Positions 8,715 to 17,790 of a stretch of DNA of 64,000 bases are shown piece after piece; the first letter of the stretch is position 1; each line of letters begins with the position of its first letter. The notes below the pieces were generated by a model. It was not told where the DNA came from. It made no database searches and worked only from the letters and a program-made list of their open reading frames with translations. The stretch is from Bacteroidaceae bacterium (GTDB lineage Bacteria > Bacteroidota > Bacteroidia > Bacteroidales > Bacteroidaceae). The translations under genes and the position numbers were made by a program. Location of the stretch: the NCBI GenBank assembly GCA_017427185.1, contig JAFRTJ010000006.1:1-64000 (forward strand), read 5' to 3'.

Positions 8715-9482
8715 ATGAAAAGATGTTTTTTAATGGCTGCTGTAATAATCAGCATGACTAATGTGAATGCTCAGCAGAAGGAGTATCCTAAACAGGAACC
8801 CATGAAGCCAGGCATGTCAGAGTATTGGACTCCTCAACCCAAGGTGGTGACACCAGGTGACATTAAAACGAATACGGCACCCAGTGATGCCATTGTATTG
8901 TTTGATGGGAAGGATTTGTCGGCTTGGACAAACGGTCAGGGCGGCCCTGCTGAGTGGATTGTGAAAAATGGTATCGTTACTGTAGACAAGACGAAAGGTG
9001 ACATTGTGACCAAACAGGAGTTTGGCAGTTTCCAACTTCATCTAGAGTGGTGTGTACCTGCAGACATTGAAGGTGAGAGCCAGGCTCGTGGAAACAGTGG
9101 CGTCTTCCTGCAGGACAAGTACGAGGTCCAGATCCTGGATTGCTACAACAATGAGACGTATGTGAATGGTATGACGGGCAGCATCTATAAGCAGACTCCT
9201 CCTTTGGTGAACGTGATGCGTAAGCCTGGTGAATGGAACGTTTATGACATCATTTACACTGCTCCCATCTTCAAAGAAGACGGCACTTACCTGTACCATC
9301 CCTATGTAACCGTTATCCAGAATGGTGTAGTTCTGCAAAATCACACGGAGATTTGGGGAACCACAGAGTACATAGGCTGGCCTCGCGTGGCACCTCATGG
9401 CAATGGCCCTATTCGTTTGCAGATGCATGGAGACCCCAGCAAGGGTATCTCCTTCCGTAACATGTGGATTCGCCCCATGTAG
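8715..9482 (+). CDS. DUF1080 family protein (3-keto-disaccharide hydrolase fold), secreted
   Basis: 255 residues with a signal peptide ending near NVNAQ. The LamG-like DUF1080 domain is clear: LFDGKDLSAWT, GSFQLHLEW, GNSGVFLQ, YEVQILD, and a final HGNGPIRLQMHGDPSKGISFRNMWIRP. Family members cleave 3-keto-glycosides or bind glycans; which applies here is not visible. It is the last gene of the nnrD operon and is followed by a strong hairpin. Confidence 0.88.
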   Translation: MKRCFLMAAVIISMTNVNAQQKEYPKQEPMKPGMSEYWTPQPKVVTPGDIKTNTAPSDAIVLFDGKDLSAWTNGQGGPAEWIVKNGIVTVDKTKGDIVTKQEFGSFQLHLEWCVPADIEGESQARGNSGVFLQDKYEVQILDCYNNETYVNGMTGSIYKQTPPLVNVMRKPGEWNVYDIIYTAPIFKEDGTYLYHPYVTVIQNGVVLQNHTEIWGTTEYIGWPRVAPHGNGPIRLQMHGDPSKGISFRNMWIRPM

Positions 9483-9512
9483 AAATAACAGAGAATCCTC
9501 TTTGAGAGTTTA

Positions 9513-9558
9513 CATAAGAAGAAGGGATGCCCCCAATGGAGCATCCCTTCTTCTTATG
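9513..9558. terminator. Bidirectional terminator
   Basis: A perfect 18-bp inverted repeat (arms 9513-9530 and 9541-9558, loop of ten bases) lies between the convergent DUF1080 and fba genes. The arms end in A- and T-rich tracts on both sides, which suits termination in both directions. Confidence 0.85.
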
Positions 9559-9576
9559 TCAGAATGATGTTGTCTA

Positions 9577-10575
9577 TTAGAGCTTGTCGTTGCTTCCCAG
9601 CACATCAACGATCTTGTGGATGTACATCTTCTTCATGTTCTCGCGTGCGGGTTTCAGATACTGGCGAGGATCAAAATGGCTGGGGTTTTCTACGAAATGC
9701 TTGCGAATGGCAGCAGTCATAGCCAGGCGTGAATCAGAATCAATGTTGATCTTGCAAACAGCGCTCTTAGAAGCCTCACGCAGTTGTTCCTCAGGGATAC
9801 CTACAGCATCGGGCAGCTTGCCACCATACTTGTTGATGGTGTCAACCTCATCCTGGGGAACGGAAGAACTTCCGTGCAGAACGATGGGGAAGCCAGGAAG
9901 CTTTTTCTCAATCTCGTGGAGGATGTCGAATGCCAATGGAGGAGGAACCAACTTGCCAGTCTTGGGGTCGCGAGTACATTGCTCAGGAGTGAATTTATAA
10001 GCTCCATGGCTGGTACCAATAGAGATAGCCAAGCTATCGCAACCGCTGCGGGTTGAGAAGTCGATTACCTCTTCAGGCTTTGTGTAGTGAGAAACTTCGC
10101 TGGCAACTTCATCCTCAACACCTGCCAACACACCAAGTTCTGCTTCAACGGTAACATCGTACTTATGAGCATACTCAACCACCTTCTTGGTCAGAGCGAT
10201 ATTCTCTTCATAAGGCAGGGAAGAGCCGTCAATCATTACACTGGAGAAACCATTGTCGATACAATCCTTGCAAAGCTCGAAGGTGTCTCCATGATCCAAA
10301 TGCAGAACAATCTGAGGATTGGGGCATCCCAATTCCTTGGCATATTCCACAGCACCCTGAGCCATGTAGCGCAGGATGGTACCGTTGGCATAGTTGCGAG
10401 CACCCTTGGATACCTGCATGATAACGGGTGACTTTGTTTCTACTGCAGCCTGAACGATGGCCTGCATCTGCTCCAGAGTGTTGAAGTTGAATGCTGGAAT
10501 AGCATAACCGCCATCCACTGCTTTTTTGAACATCTCACGGGTGTTAACCAAACCCAATTCTTTGTAACTTGTCAT
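9577..10575 (-). CDS. fba: Class II fructose-1,6-bisphosphate aldolase
   Basis: 332 residues with class II aldolase marks: AIPAFNFNTLEQ near residue 25, the zinc-binding HLDHGD near 92, SVMIDGSS, EAELGVLAG, SIGTSHGAYK, and VLHGSSSVPQ. It interconverts fructose 1,6-bisphosphate with glyceraldehyde 3-phosphate and dihydroxyacetone phosphate in the cytoplasm. It is a single gene with its own promoter (-7 box at 10620-10627) and shares a terminator with the convergent DUF1080 gene. Confidence 0.96.
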   Translation of the reverse strand: MTSYKELGLVNTREMFKKAVDGGYAIPAFNFNTLEQMQAIVQAAVETKSPVIMQVSKGARNYANGTILRYMAQGAVEYAKELGCPNPQIVLHLDHGDTFELCKDCIDNGFSSVMIDGSSLPYEENIALTKKVVEYAHKYDVTVEAELGVLAGVEDEVASEVSHYTKPEEVIDFSTRSGCDSLAISIGTSHGAYKFTPEQCTRDPKTGKLVPPPLAFDILHEIEKKLPGFPIVLHGSSSVPQDEVDTINKYGGKLPDAVGIPEEQLREASKSAVCKINIDSDSRLAMTAAIRKHFVENPSHFDPRQYLKPARENMKKMYIHKIVDVLGSNDKL

Positions 10576-10619
10576 AATTGTTTTTTATTAAAATAAAACT
10601 ATCTTCTATTTAGCGGGTG

Positions 10620-10627
10620 CAAAGATA
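10620..10627 (-). promoter_or_regulatory. -7 box (TATCTTTG) of fba
   Basis: The minus strand reads TATCTTTG 45 bases upstream of the fba start. Confidence 0.6.
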
Positions 10628-10666
10628 CAAAATTGTTGCAATATTTGGATAATATTTGACTGTTTG

Positions 10667-11731
10667 TTATAATTCCTTAACCAAATAAATTTGGGTTGGG
10701 AAGTGATCGCTGTATCCATCTTGCCATTGTCCGCCTGCTGTCGTGCGCTTTGGAGAGCCTTTGTATTTGCCTTCTTTCGTAATCAAATAATCTGGCATGT
10801 ATATCTCGTTTTTGAAGAACTTGAAGGTAGAACGATCTTTGCCCACCATATTCCCAGTAATGATGATTTGGTCGAAAAGGTTCCACATATTGTCATACAG
10901 CAAGGTGCCTTGTCCTTTTTTCCTCAAAGTTTCATACCAGGGGTTAAAGAGATCCTGATTTCCAACTTTCTTCATTTTGTTCTTTGCTCCCAAAGCTGTT
11001 ATAACGCTGGCATTGTCTGGGTCATCATTCAGGTCACCCATAATGACAATACGTGCATCGGGGTCTACTGATTGTATGGAATCGACGATTTCACGGCATA
11101 GGCGTCCCATGAATTCGCGACTGGGACTATCAGCACCTCGAGAGGGCCAATGATTGACCATGAAATGGAAATACTCACCCAACAGGTTTCCCTCGACATG
11201 AAGGATACCACGGGTGGTATAGCCGCCACTGAACTCCTCATAGCCCCTAGGAGGAATCAACTCATGTTTTTTTACCTTGAACAACTTTGGGTTGTAGATG
11301 CATGCAAGATCGATACCACGTTGGTCTGGACCTTCCACCAGAATCCCTTCCATGCCAATATTTGCCAGTTCTGGTTGGGCTAGCAAGTCTTTGAGAACAT
11401 TCTGGTTTTCCACCTCACTCATGCCAATGAAGGCAGCACCGCCCTTCACACGTTCTGTGCAGAGTTCCGAAAGAACCTTGGCCATGTTGTGCAGCTTGTG
11501 AGAGTATTTCATCTCGTTCCATTGGAAAGAGCCTGTAGGCAGGAAATCGTAGTCATTCTTCCCTTCATCGTGGATAGTGTCGAACAGATTTTCTTGATTG
11601 TAGAATGCTATGCCACAATAGATAGTTCGCTTGCCCTGCTCGTTATTAGGGTCGGGTTCCGCTGTCTTGTATGAACTCAGGCTCAGCAGGGCCATGATTG
11701 CCACTATTGAGAGAATGCTCTTTTTCATCAT
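10667..11731 (-). CDS. Endonuclease/exonuclease/phosphatase (EEP) family protein, exported
   Basis: 354 residues with a hydrophobic N-terminal signal. The EEP fold is marked by YNQENLFDT (Asn and Glu near residue 45), FIGMSEVEN, the MVNHWPSR strand, IVIMGDLNDDPDN (catalytic Asp/Asn), and a final GYSDHFP with the catalytic His. EEP enzymes cleave phosphodiesters in nucleic acids, inositol phosphates or lipids; the exact substrate is not visible. It is divergent from the TonB receptor cluster at 11921-18702, which ends in another secreted nuclease, so a role in extracellular nucleic-acid breakdown is my inference. Confidence 0.87.
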   Translation of the reverse strand: MMKKSILSIVAIMALLSLSSYKTAEPDPNNEQGKRTIYCGIAFYNQENLFDTIHDEGKNDYDFLPTGSFQWNEMKYSHKLHNMAKVLSELCTERVKGGAAFIGMSEVENQNVLKDLLAQPELANIGMEGILVEGPDQRGIDLACIYNPKLFKVKKHELIPPRGYEEFSGGYTTRGILHVEGNLLGEYFHFMVNHWPSRGADSPSREFMGRLCREIVDSIQSVDPDARIVIMGDLNDDPDNASVITALGAKNKMKKVGNQDLFNPWYETLRKKGQGTLLYDNMWNLFDQIIITGNMVGKDRSTFKFFKNEIYMPDYLITKEGKYKGSPKRTTAGGQWQDGYSDHFPTQIYLVKEL

Positions 11732-11863
11732 CTTCAGTTACTTCTTAAGTATAATTACGCGCAAATTTCTAAAAAAAAAATGATAATATAGAACTTTTCT
11801 GATTAAATTCATTGATTTTATATTTTTTTCCATGAATTGTAAATGTTCCTTGTTTATTTTGAT

Positions 11864-11871
11864 TAAATTTG
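11864..11871 (+). promoter_or_regulatory. -7 box (TAAATTTG) of the TonB receptor cluster
   Basis: TAAATTTG matches TAnnTTTG, 49 bases before the ATG at 11921, inside the 189-base AT-rich gap between the divergent genes. No exact -33 element was assigned. Confidence 0.45.
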
Positions 11872-11920
11872 TAACGAAAACTAATAATCAAAACACAAAT
11901 TAAATCGTAAAACGAATCAC

Positions 11921-14611
11921 ATGAGTAAAGGTGCTAAATTGTTTGTTGTAGCTTTGTGTCTGAGTACCAGTACATTGGCGCAACAAGAAGTCAAGACCGA
12001 CACACTCACCACCAGCGATGATTTCGATTACTCGCTAACGGAAGGTCAGATTGACGAAAATGCAGAGGCTGCAAGTACCATTACCTTGGTATCAAGTTCG
12101 AGAGATCCTTTCATGGATGAGATAGGTTTCCTTTGGAGCCCTATGAGATTCAAGTATAGGGCTCTGGACAACCAGTACGTGGGAAACTATATTAACGGTG
12201 TGCAATTCAACAACGTGGAGACTGGGCGTTTCAGTTTTACAGGTATCACTGGTGGTCTTAATGACGCCACCCGAAACAAAGAGGGGGTGGGCTTCCTTGA
12301 ACAGAGTTCCTTCTCCTTCTCTCCATTGGGGGGCGCTACCAATATCGACATCCGCCCCAGTCACTATGCTGCAGGTTCTAAAGCCGGTATTGCAGGGACC
12401 AATCGTAACTATGTTTTGCGTGGTACCTATACCTATGCAACAGGTATCCTCCAGAACGGATGGGCTTTTATGGGCTCACTGGGTTATCGGTGGGCAAACG
12501 AAGGTGTTATCGAAGGTACTTTCTACAACTCTTTCAGTTACATGGTTGGAGCGGAAAAGGTATTCAATCGTCGTCATAGCCTTAGCCTGACAACCTGGGG
12601 CGCTCCAACTGAGCGGGGGCAGCAGGGAGCAGCTACGGAGGAAGCATACTGGTTGGCTAACTCTCATTATTATAACCCATATTGGGGATATCAGGATGGC
12701 AAGAAACGCAACAGTCGTGTTGTTTCAGAGTTCTCTCCATCAGTGATGACTACTTGGGATTTCAAGATTAATGATGACATGAAGCTGACTACTGCTGCCG
12801 CCATGACGTTTGTCAACTATGGATCTACAGCCTTGAGTTACAATAATGCCTACAACCCAAGTCCCGTTTATTACAAGAATATGCCATCCAGCGTATTCAA
12901 TGTATACAACGACACCTACAACAATGCTTCGTGGCTGGGCGAAAATTATGGCGTTATGGAGCAATATCAGGCGTTGTATGATTACTGGACAGGTCCTAAG
13001 GCAAACCGTCAGATCAATTGGAATTTGCTGTATGCTCAGAATGAAGCGAACAATTCGACAGGCAAGTCTGCTTTATATTATCAGGAAAAACGTCATAACG
13101 ACCAGCGTGCCTTCAATCTCTCCAGTATTTTGGATGGTCGTTTCAATACCTATGGATCATATGTTCTCGGCATGAACTTCAACTCTACTCGCGGTCATCA
13201 TTACAAGACGATGGCCGATTTGCTGGGAGCTGAGAAGTTCATCGATGTGGACAACTACTCTCTGAACAAGTATGGTAGTGGAAGCAACGAGTATCAGAAT
13301 GATCTCGACAATCCTAACCGCAGTATCAATGAGGGCGACATCTTTGGTTACAATTATCTGATAAATGTGGATAAGATAAAGGCCTTTGGAAGCAATACCT
13401 GGAAGGTTGGCAACCTCTCAGTGTCTTATAGTGCTGATATCGAAGGAACTTGGATGGAGCGTTATGGTAAAATGCGCAATGGCCGTGCTGCTGATTTCTC
13501 AAAAGGAAGCAGCGGCTGGGCCCGTTTTCTGGGTGGAGGAGGTAAGGCTTTGCTTCAGTACAACATTGCCACTTCATTCTTTTATGTGGGTGGTGCTATT
13601 GTGTCTCAGGCTCCTTTGGCTTACAATTCTTTCGTGGCTCCACGCATCCAAAACAATTTTGCCAACAACCTGAAGAATGAATGGTATTATAGCGGCGAAG
13701 CTGGCTATCAGTGGTATTTTGGTCCTGTGAGTGGTAAAGTTGGCGGATTCTACAACCGCTTCAACGATGTCACTCAGCAGACGGGATTTTACAACGATGA
13801 CGCATCCTATCTGACCTATCTTACCATGACGGGTATCCAGAAGCAGTACATGGGAGTGGAGGCCGCTGTTACCATTAAGCTCTATCGCAACCTGAAACTG
13901 AATCTTTTAGGTACACTTATGGATGCCAAGTATGTCAACAATCCCAATGCCCAATTGGCATACGAGGGTTCCGACTACGAGACGATCACCAGCATCAACA
14001 CGTGGACCAACGAGGTTACTGGGGAAAATCGTCCCTTGCAGGTTTTCATGAAAGACGTGAAAGAAAACAGTACTCCCCTGACTGCTGCCTCCATAGGATT
14101 GAGTTATAATATCAATGGATGGTATTTCGATGTGAACCTCAACTATTACGATCGTGTCTACGTAGGGGCTTCTTCTTACCGTCGCTTGGGTAATGCCGTT
14201 GAGGCTGGCATGAGTGGTTTCGCAAGCAACATCTCCGACATCAATGTCAACACAGGTACCATCAAGACTGCATGGGATTATGCTCGTGAGCAGAGCGCAT
14301 CGGGCAGTGGGGCTTATGTTTACGACGCTCAGACGGGTGAGATTTTGTCAGGGTATGGTCCCTCTCAGGAGAAGTTCGATGGCGGATTCATGCTCGATGC
14401 CAGTATCGGCAAAAGCTTGAACCTGAGTAGAGGCAAAAGACTCAATCTTAACCTGGCGGTTCAGAATATGACCAATAATCGCAACATGCGTACAGGTGGT
14501 TACGAACAGAATCGTGCCGACCGATCTTATGATTATCAGTTCTCCAAGAACTCTTATTACTATTATGCAAATGCAATCAATGCATTTCTGAATATCGGAC
14601 TTAGATTTTAG
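11921..14611 (+). CDS. TonB-dependent receptor-like outer-membrane protein
   Basis: 896 residues with a signal peptide ending near TSTLAQ. After a short acidic linker comes plug-like sequence (about residues 60-150) with SSRDPFMDEIGFLWSPMR, an Asn-Gly-Val-Gln-Phe-Asn segment, GLNDATRNKEG and GGATNIDIRPS. The rest is a long series of alternating aromatic strands ending in a terminal Phe, as in a 22-strand barrel. There is no N-terminal carboxypeptidase-like domain, unlike SusC proteins. It is followed two bases later by a DUF5689 lipoprotein gene, so the pair could work like SusC/SusD with a different partner. Transport substrate is unknown; the nearby nucleases suggest nucleic-acid-derived compounds (inference). 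Confidence 0.85.
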   Translation: MSKGAKLFVVALCLSTSTLAQQEVKTDTLTTSDDFDYSLTEGQIDENAEAASTITLVSSSRDPFMDEIGFLWSPMRFKYRALDNQYVGNYINGVQFNNVETGRFSFTGITGGLNDATRNKEGVGFLEQSSFSFSPLGGATNIDIRPSHYAAGSKAGIAGTNRNYVLRGTYTYATGILQNGWAFMGSLGYRWANEGVIEGTFYNSFSYMVGAEKVFNRRHSLSLTTWGAPTERGQQGAATEEAYWLANSHYYNPYWGYQDGKKRNSRVVSEFSPSVMTTWDFKINDDMKLTTAAAMTFVNYGSTALSYNNAYNPSPVYYKNMPSSVFNVYNDTYNNASWLGENYGVMEQYQALYDYWTGPKANRQINWNLLYAQNEANNSTGKSALYYQEKRHNDQRAFNLSSILDGRFNTYGSYVLGMNFNSTRGHHYKTMADLLGAEKFIDVDNYSLNKYGSGSNEYQNDLDNPNRSINEGDIFGYNYLINVDKIKAFGSNTWKVGNLSVSYSADIEGTWMERYGKMRNGRAADFSKGSSGWARFLGGGGKALLQYNIATSFFYVGGAIVSQAPLAYNSFVAPRIQNNFANNLKNEWYYSGEAGYQWYFGPVSGKVGGFYNRFNDVTQQTGFYNDDASYLTYLTMTGIQKQYMGVEAAVTIKLYRNLKLNLLGTLMDAKYVNNPNAQLAYEGSDYETITSINTWTNEVTGENRPLQVFMKDVKENSTPLTAASIGLSYNINGWYFDVNLNYYDRVYVGASSYRRLGNAVEAGMSGFASNISDINVNTGTIKTAWDYAREQSASGSGAYVYDAQTGEILSGYGPSQEKFDGGFMLDASIGKSLNLSRGKRLNLNLAVQNMTNNRNMRTGGYEQNRADRSYDYQFSKNSYYYYANAINAFLNIGLRF

Positions 14612-14613
14612 AC

Positions 14614-15486
14614 ATGACTATGAAGAGACATTTGACAAAGATATTTGCAGGTTTGCTTCTTCTGGCATCTTGCATGAACGATTACGATGATATAACCGTC
14701 TCCAATGACGGGTTCACGGCAACAAACATTGGCGAACCCACGATGACCATATCGCAATTGCGTAGGACTTACAGTAGTGCTATCGCCAACAGTTCTTACG
14801 AGAAGATTACTGAGGACGAGGTTGTTGAAGGTGTGGTGGTTGCCAATGATATCTCTGGTAACATCTATCAGTTCATTTACATCCAGGGCTTGAATGCCGA
14901 TGGAACTCTAAATACTTCAGAAGGAGGCATTGGAGTTGGCATCAAGGGACTTGGATGTCTGTACACCCTGTTCCCCGTAGGCCAGAAGATTCGCGTCAAC
15001 CTCAAGGGACTCTGGATAGGCGGTTATGGTGCTTCCCCTCGTATAGGCCAGCCCTATATCAACACGAATGGTAGCATGCGTTTGGGGCCTATGCCTTATG
15101 CTATGATGCAAACAAATATCCAGAAAGTGGGAACCCCCAATCCTGATATGGTTCAAGCACGTCCTGTGGTGGCTTCTGAGTTGACTTCTAACAACATCAC
15201 TCGGCTGACACCCATGCTGGTGGTGCTCAATAATGCCCAAATCAGCGATGCAGGTTGGCCCTATGCTCACTGGGAGGTGGGTGGAGATACCTATAGTGAG
15301 TATCATGACATTACGATTGGGAACACCATGCTGAAGCAATTTCTCTACACCAGTACGAGTGCCCAGTTTGCTGGCGATACGATCCGTGCTGGCCGCAAAA
15401 CCATTTACGGACTGCTGGGGCGCTATTCCAGTTCTTATCAGCTTTCTCTGCGTTCTTTGGACGATATTGTAGAACTTGAAAAATAA
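14614..15486 (+). CDS. DUF5689 domain lipoprotein
   Basis: 290 residues. A lipoprotein signal ends at Cys after LLLLAS; the ATG at 14620 is an equally good start. The mature part has the DUF5689 pattern: an early TISQLRR, then VVEGVVVANDISGNIYQFIYIQG (OB-like start), GIGVGIKG, and a C-terminal GRKTIYGLLGRYSSSYQLSLRSLDDI strand set. Such proteins accompany TonB receptors in Bacteroidota and are thought to sit on the cell surface; ligand unknown. It lies two bases after the receptor and 12 bases before the next gene, so the cluster is an operon. Confidence 0.82.
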   Translation: MTMKRHLTKIFAGLLLLASCMNDYDDITVSNDGFTATNIGEPTMTISQLRRTYSSAIANSSYEKITEDEVVEGVVVANDISGNIYQFIYIQGLNADGTLNTSEGGIGVGIKGLGCLYTLFPVGQKIRVNLKGLWIGGYGASPRIGQPYINTNGSMRLGPMPYAMMQTNIQKVGTPNPDMVQARPVVASELTSNNITRLTPMLVVLNNAQISDAGWPYAHWEVGGDTYSEYHDITIGNTMLKQFLYTSTSAQFAGDTIRAGRKTIYGLLGRYSSSYQLSLRSLDDIVELEK

Positions 15487-15498
15487 TTCATCATATAT

Positions 15499-17778
15499 AT
15501 GAAAAGAATATATCAATTCCTGCTTGTAGCAGTCGCCGTTATCGGCATCAACACTTCCTGTTCCGATGTGCCTGCCCCTTATGAGGTGAATCCGGGTACT
15601 AACGGAGGTGGCAAGACACTTCCTTACAAGAGTACAGCTCTCAATACAGGATGGACCATGCATTGCATTTCTGCAAATGAGCCTTGGAGCCAGGGTAGTT
15701 CTTATATTCAAGCTACCGGCTATCAGGATTGGGAGGGAACTGGATCCAAATCAAACGTCGAAGTCGAGTCTTATCTCATCTCTCCTGCCTTCAACACAGC
15801 TTGCGAGAGTGGTAAGGTCCGTTTCTACTTCGACAATACTATCCGCTACACCAACAATGTGAGTGGCTGGCATGACTATGAGAAGATTTTTGTCAGCAGC
15901 AACTACGATGGCAAGAACTTCGACGCTGCCTCATGGGAGCAGATTGCCTGGACTCCCACAGCGAGTCCCTTTAGCGATTGGACGCTTTACACCAGTGGTC
16001 AGATTCAGCTTCCTGAGGCATATGTCAATAAGGATAGTGTCTACATAGCTTTCTATTTCTATGCCCCCGGCAATGCTTCCACTACATGGGAACTCGAGAA
16101 CTTCATCATTGAGGAAGGCGAAGCAGACAACTCTTCTAACGTTCCAACTCCCATTGAAGGTAGTGGTTCAGGTACAGCCACTGATCCTTATAATGTGGCA
16201 GCTGCCATCTCTTTCACCAGTGCTCTTGCTGCCGACACCAATTCTGATCCAGTCTACATCACGGGTATCATCTGCAGCGATCCCAACATTGATACGGGTC
16301 AGTTCGGTAACGCCACCTTCTACATCTCTGACGACGGTACCGAAAACAATCGTTTCTATGTGTTCCGCACGATGGATCTGGGCAATCAGAAGTTCACCGA
16401 TGCCAATAAGCTGAAGAAGGGCGACAGGGTGGTCATCTATGGTCCTCTGGTCAACTATCGTGGCAACACGCCTGAGACGGTAGGCAGCAAGACATACCTT
16501 ATCTCTATCAATGGCGAGGGGGGTAATACTCCTGCTCCAACTCCTATTGAAGGCAGTGGTTCCGGTACAGCCACCGATCCTTATAATGTGGCAGCTGCCA
16601 TCTCTTTCACTAGCGCTCTTGCTGCCGACACCAATTCTGATCCAGTCTACATCACGGGTATCATCTGCAGCGATCCCAATATTGATACGGGTCAGTACGG
16701 CAACGCCACCTTCTACATATCTGACGATGGCTCCAACAACAACCGTTTCTATGTGTTCCGCACGATGGACCTGGGCAACCAGAAGTTCACCGATGCCAAT
16801 AAGTTGAAGAAGGGCGACAGGGTGGTCATCTATGGTCCTCTGGTCAACTATCGTGGCAACACGCCAGAAACGGTAGGCAGCAAGACATACCTTATCTCTA
16901 TCAATGGCGAAGGGGGTAATACTCCTGCTCCAACTCCCATTGAAGGTAGTGGTTCAGGCACAGCTACTGATCCTTATAATGCTGCAGCTGCCATCTCTTT
17001 CGCCAGCGCTCTTGCAGCTGACGTGAACTCTGATCCAGTCTACATCACGGGTATCATCTGCAGCGATCCCAACATTGATACGGGTCAGTACGGCAACGCC
17101 ACCTTCTACATATCTGACGATGGCACCAACAACAACCGTTTCTATGTGTTCCGCACGATGGACCTGGGTAACCAGAAGTTCACCGATGCCAATAAGCTGA
17201 AGAAGGGCGACAGGGTGGTCATCTATGGTCCTCTGGTCAATTATCGTGGCAACACGCCTGAGACGGTAGGCAGCAAGACATACCTTATCTCTATCAATGG
17301 ATCTTCGGAAGGCGGTGGAGACACTCCTGACACCCCAGATAACCCAGATACATCCGAGGGCGTATCCATCAGTGAAACCACAGTGACCCTTACCAACCCA
17401 GGAGTCACAGCAGGAAACGAGTCCATTAAAATCGACTTCTCCACTCTAGGCTTGGATAATGCTGCAGAAATGGGTACTGTAACACTCTCCGACGGCACTA
17501 CGATTGTATTTGACAAGGGAAGCAACTCGAATGCTCCCAAGTACTATACTGCCACCAAGGGCGCTCGCGTGTATGCCAACAATACTATTACATTTAATGG
17601 TAAGAGTAAGATAGCTCGTGTCGTGATGACGTGTGACTCATACAATAGTGTTGATTACGTGGGTAATGCCACTGCTACAATCTCTGTTTCAGGTAACACT
17701 CTTGTCTACACCAATGCCAGCCCCAATGCAGGCACGCAACTTCGTGTACAGACAGTCACCATTACCTATGCCGAGTAA
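15499..17778 (+). CDS. Choice-of-anchor J lipoprotein with three OB-like repeats
   Basis: 759 residues. The lipoprotein signal ends at Cys in INTSCSD. Residues about 40-210 resemble a choice-of-anchor J domain (GWTMHCISANEPW, then SYLISPAF, then TTWELENFIIEE). Residues about 216-600 are three near-identical 131-residue units, each running from a Thr-Pro-Ile-Glu-Gly-Ser-Gly-Ser-Gly start through YITGIICSDPNIDTGQ to KTYLISINGE. Each looks like an OB-type domain of the kind annotated DUF6359 or YhcR-like. A Pro/Asp/Thr linker leads to a different C-terminal beta domain (about 625-759). Nucleic-acid or glycan binding at the surface is plausible for OB folds but unproven. Third gene of the receptor operon. 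Confidence 0.78.
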   Translation: MKRIYQFLLVAVAVIGINTSCSDVPAPYEVNPGTNGGGKTLPYKSTALNTGWTMHCISANEPWSQGSSYIQATGYQDWEGTGSKSNVEVESYLISPAFNTACESGKVRFYFDNTIRYTNNVSGWHDYEKIFVSSNYDGKNFDAASWEQIAWTPTASPFSDWTLYTSGQIQLPEAYVNKDSVYIAFYFYAPGNASTTWELENFIIEEGEADNSSNVPTPIEGSGSGTATDPYNVAAAISFTSALAADTNSDPVYITGIICSDPNIDTGQFGNATFYISDDGTENNRFYVFRTMDLGNQKFTDANKLKKGDRVVIYGPLVNYRGNTPETVGSKTYLISINGEGGNTPAPTPIEGSGSGTATDPYNVAAAISFTSALAADTNSDPVYITGIICSDPNIDTGQYGNATFYISDDGSNNNRFYVFRTMDLGNQKFTDANKLKKGDRVVIYGPLVNYRGNTPETVGSKTYLISINGEGGNTPAPTPIEGSGSGTATDPYNAAAAISFASALAADVNSDPVYITGIICSDPNIDTGQYGNATFYISDDGTNNNRFYVFRTMDLGNQKFTDANKLKKGDRVVIYGPLVNYRGNTPETVGSKTYLISINGSSEGGGDTPDTPDNPDTSEGVSISETTVTLTNPGVTAGNESIKIDFSTLGLDNAAEMGTVTLSDGTTIVFDKGSNSNAPKYYTATKGARVYANNTITFNGKSKIARVVMTCDSYNSVDYVGNATATISVSGNTLVYTNASPNAGTQLRVQTVTITYAE
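16144..17300 (+). repeat. Three tandem 393-bp in-frame repeats
   Basis: Units start at 16144, 16537 and 16930, exactly 393 bases apart (131 codons), and are almost identical at DNA level, differing mostly at synonymous or single-residue positions (for example Phe or Tyr after DTGQ, and Glu or Asn in the DDG-loop). The last copy stops before the inter-repeat linker. Confidence 0.93.
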
Positions 17779-17790
17779 GAGGATTCTCGA

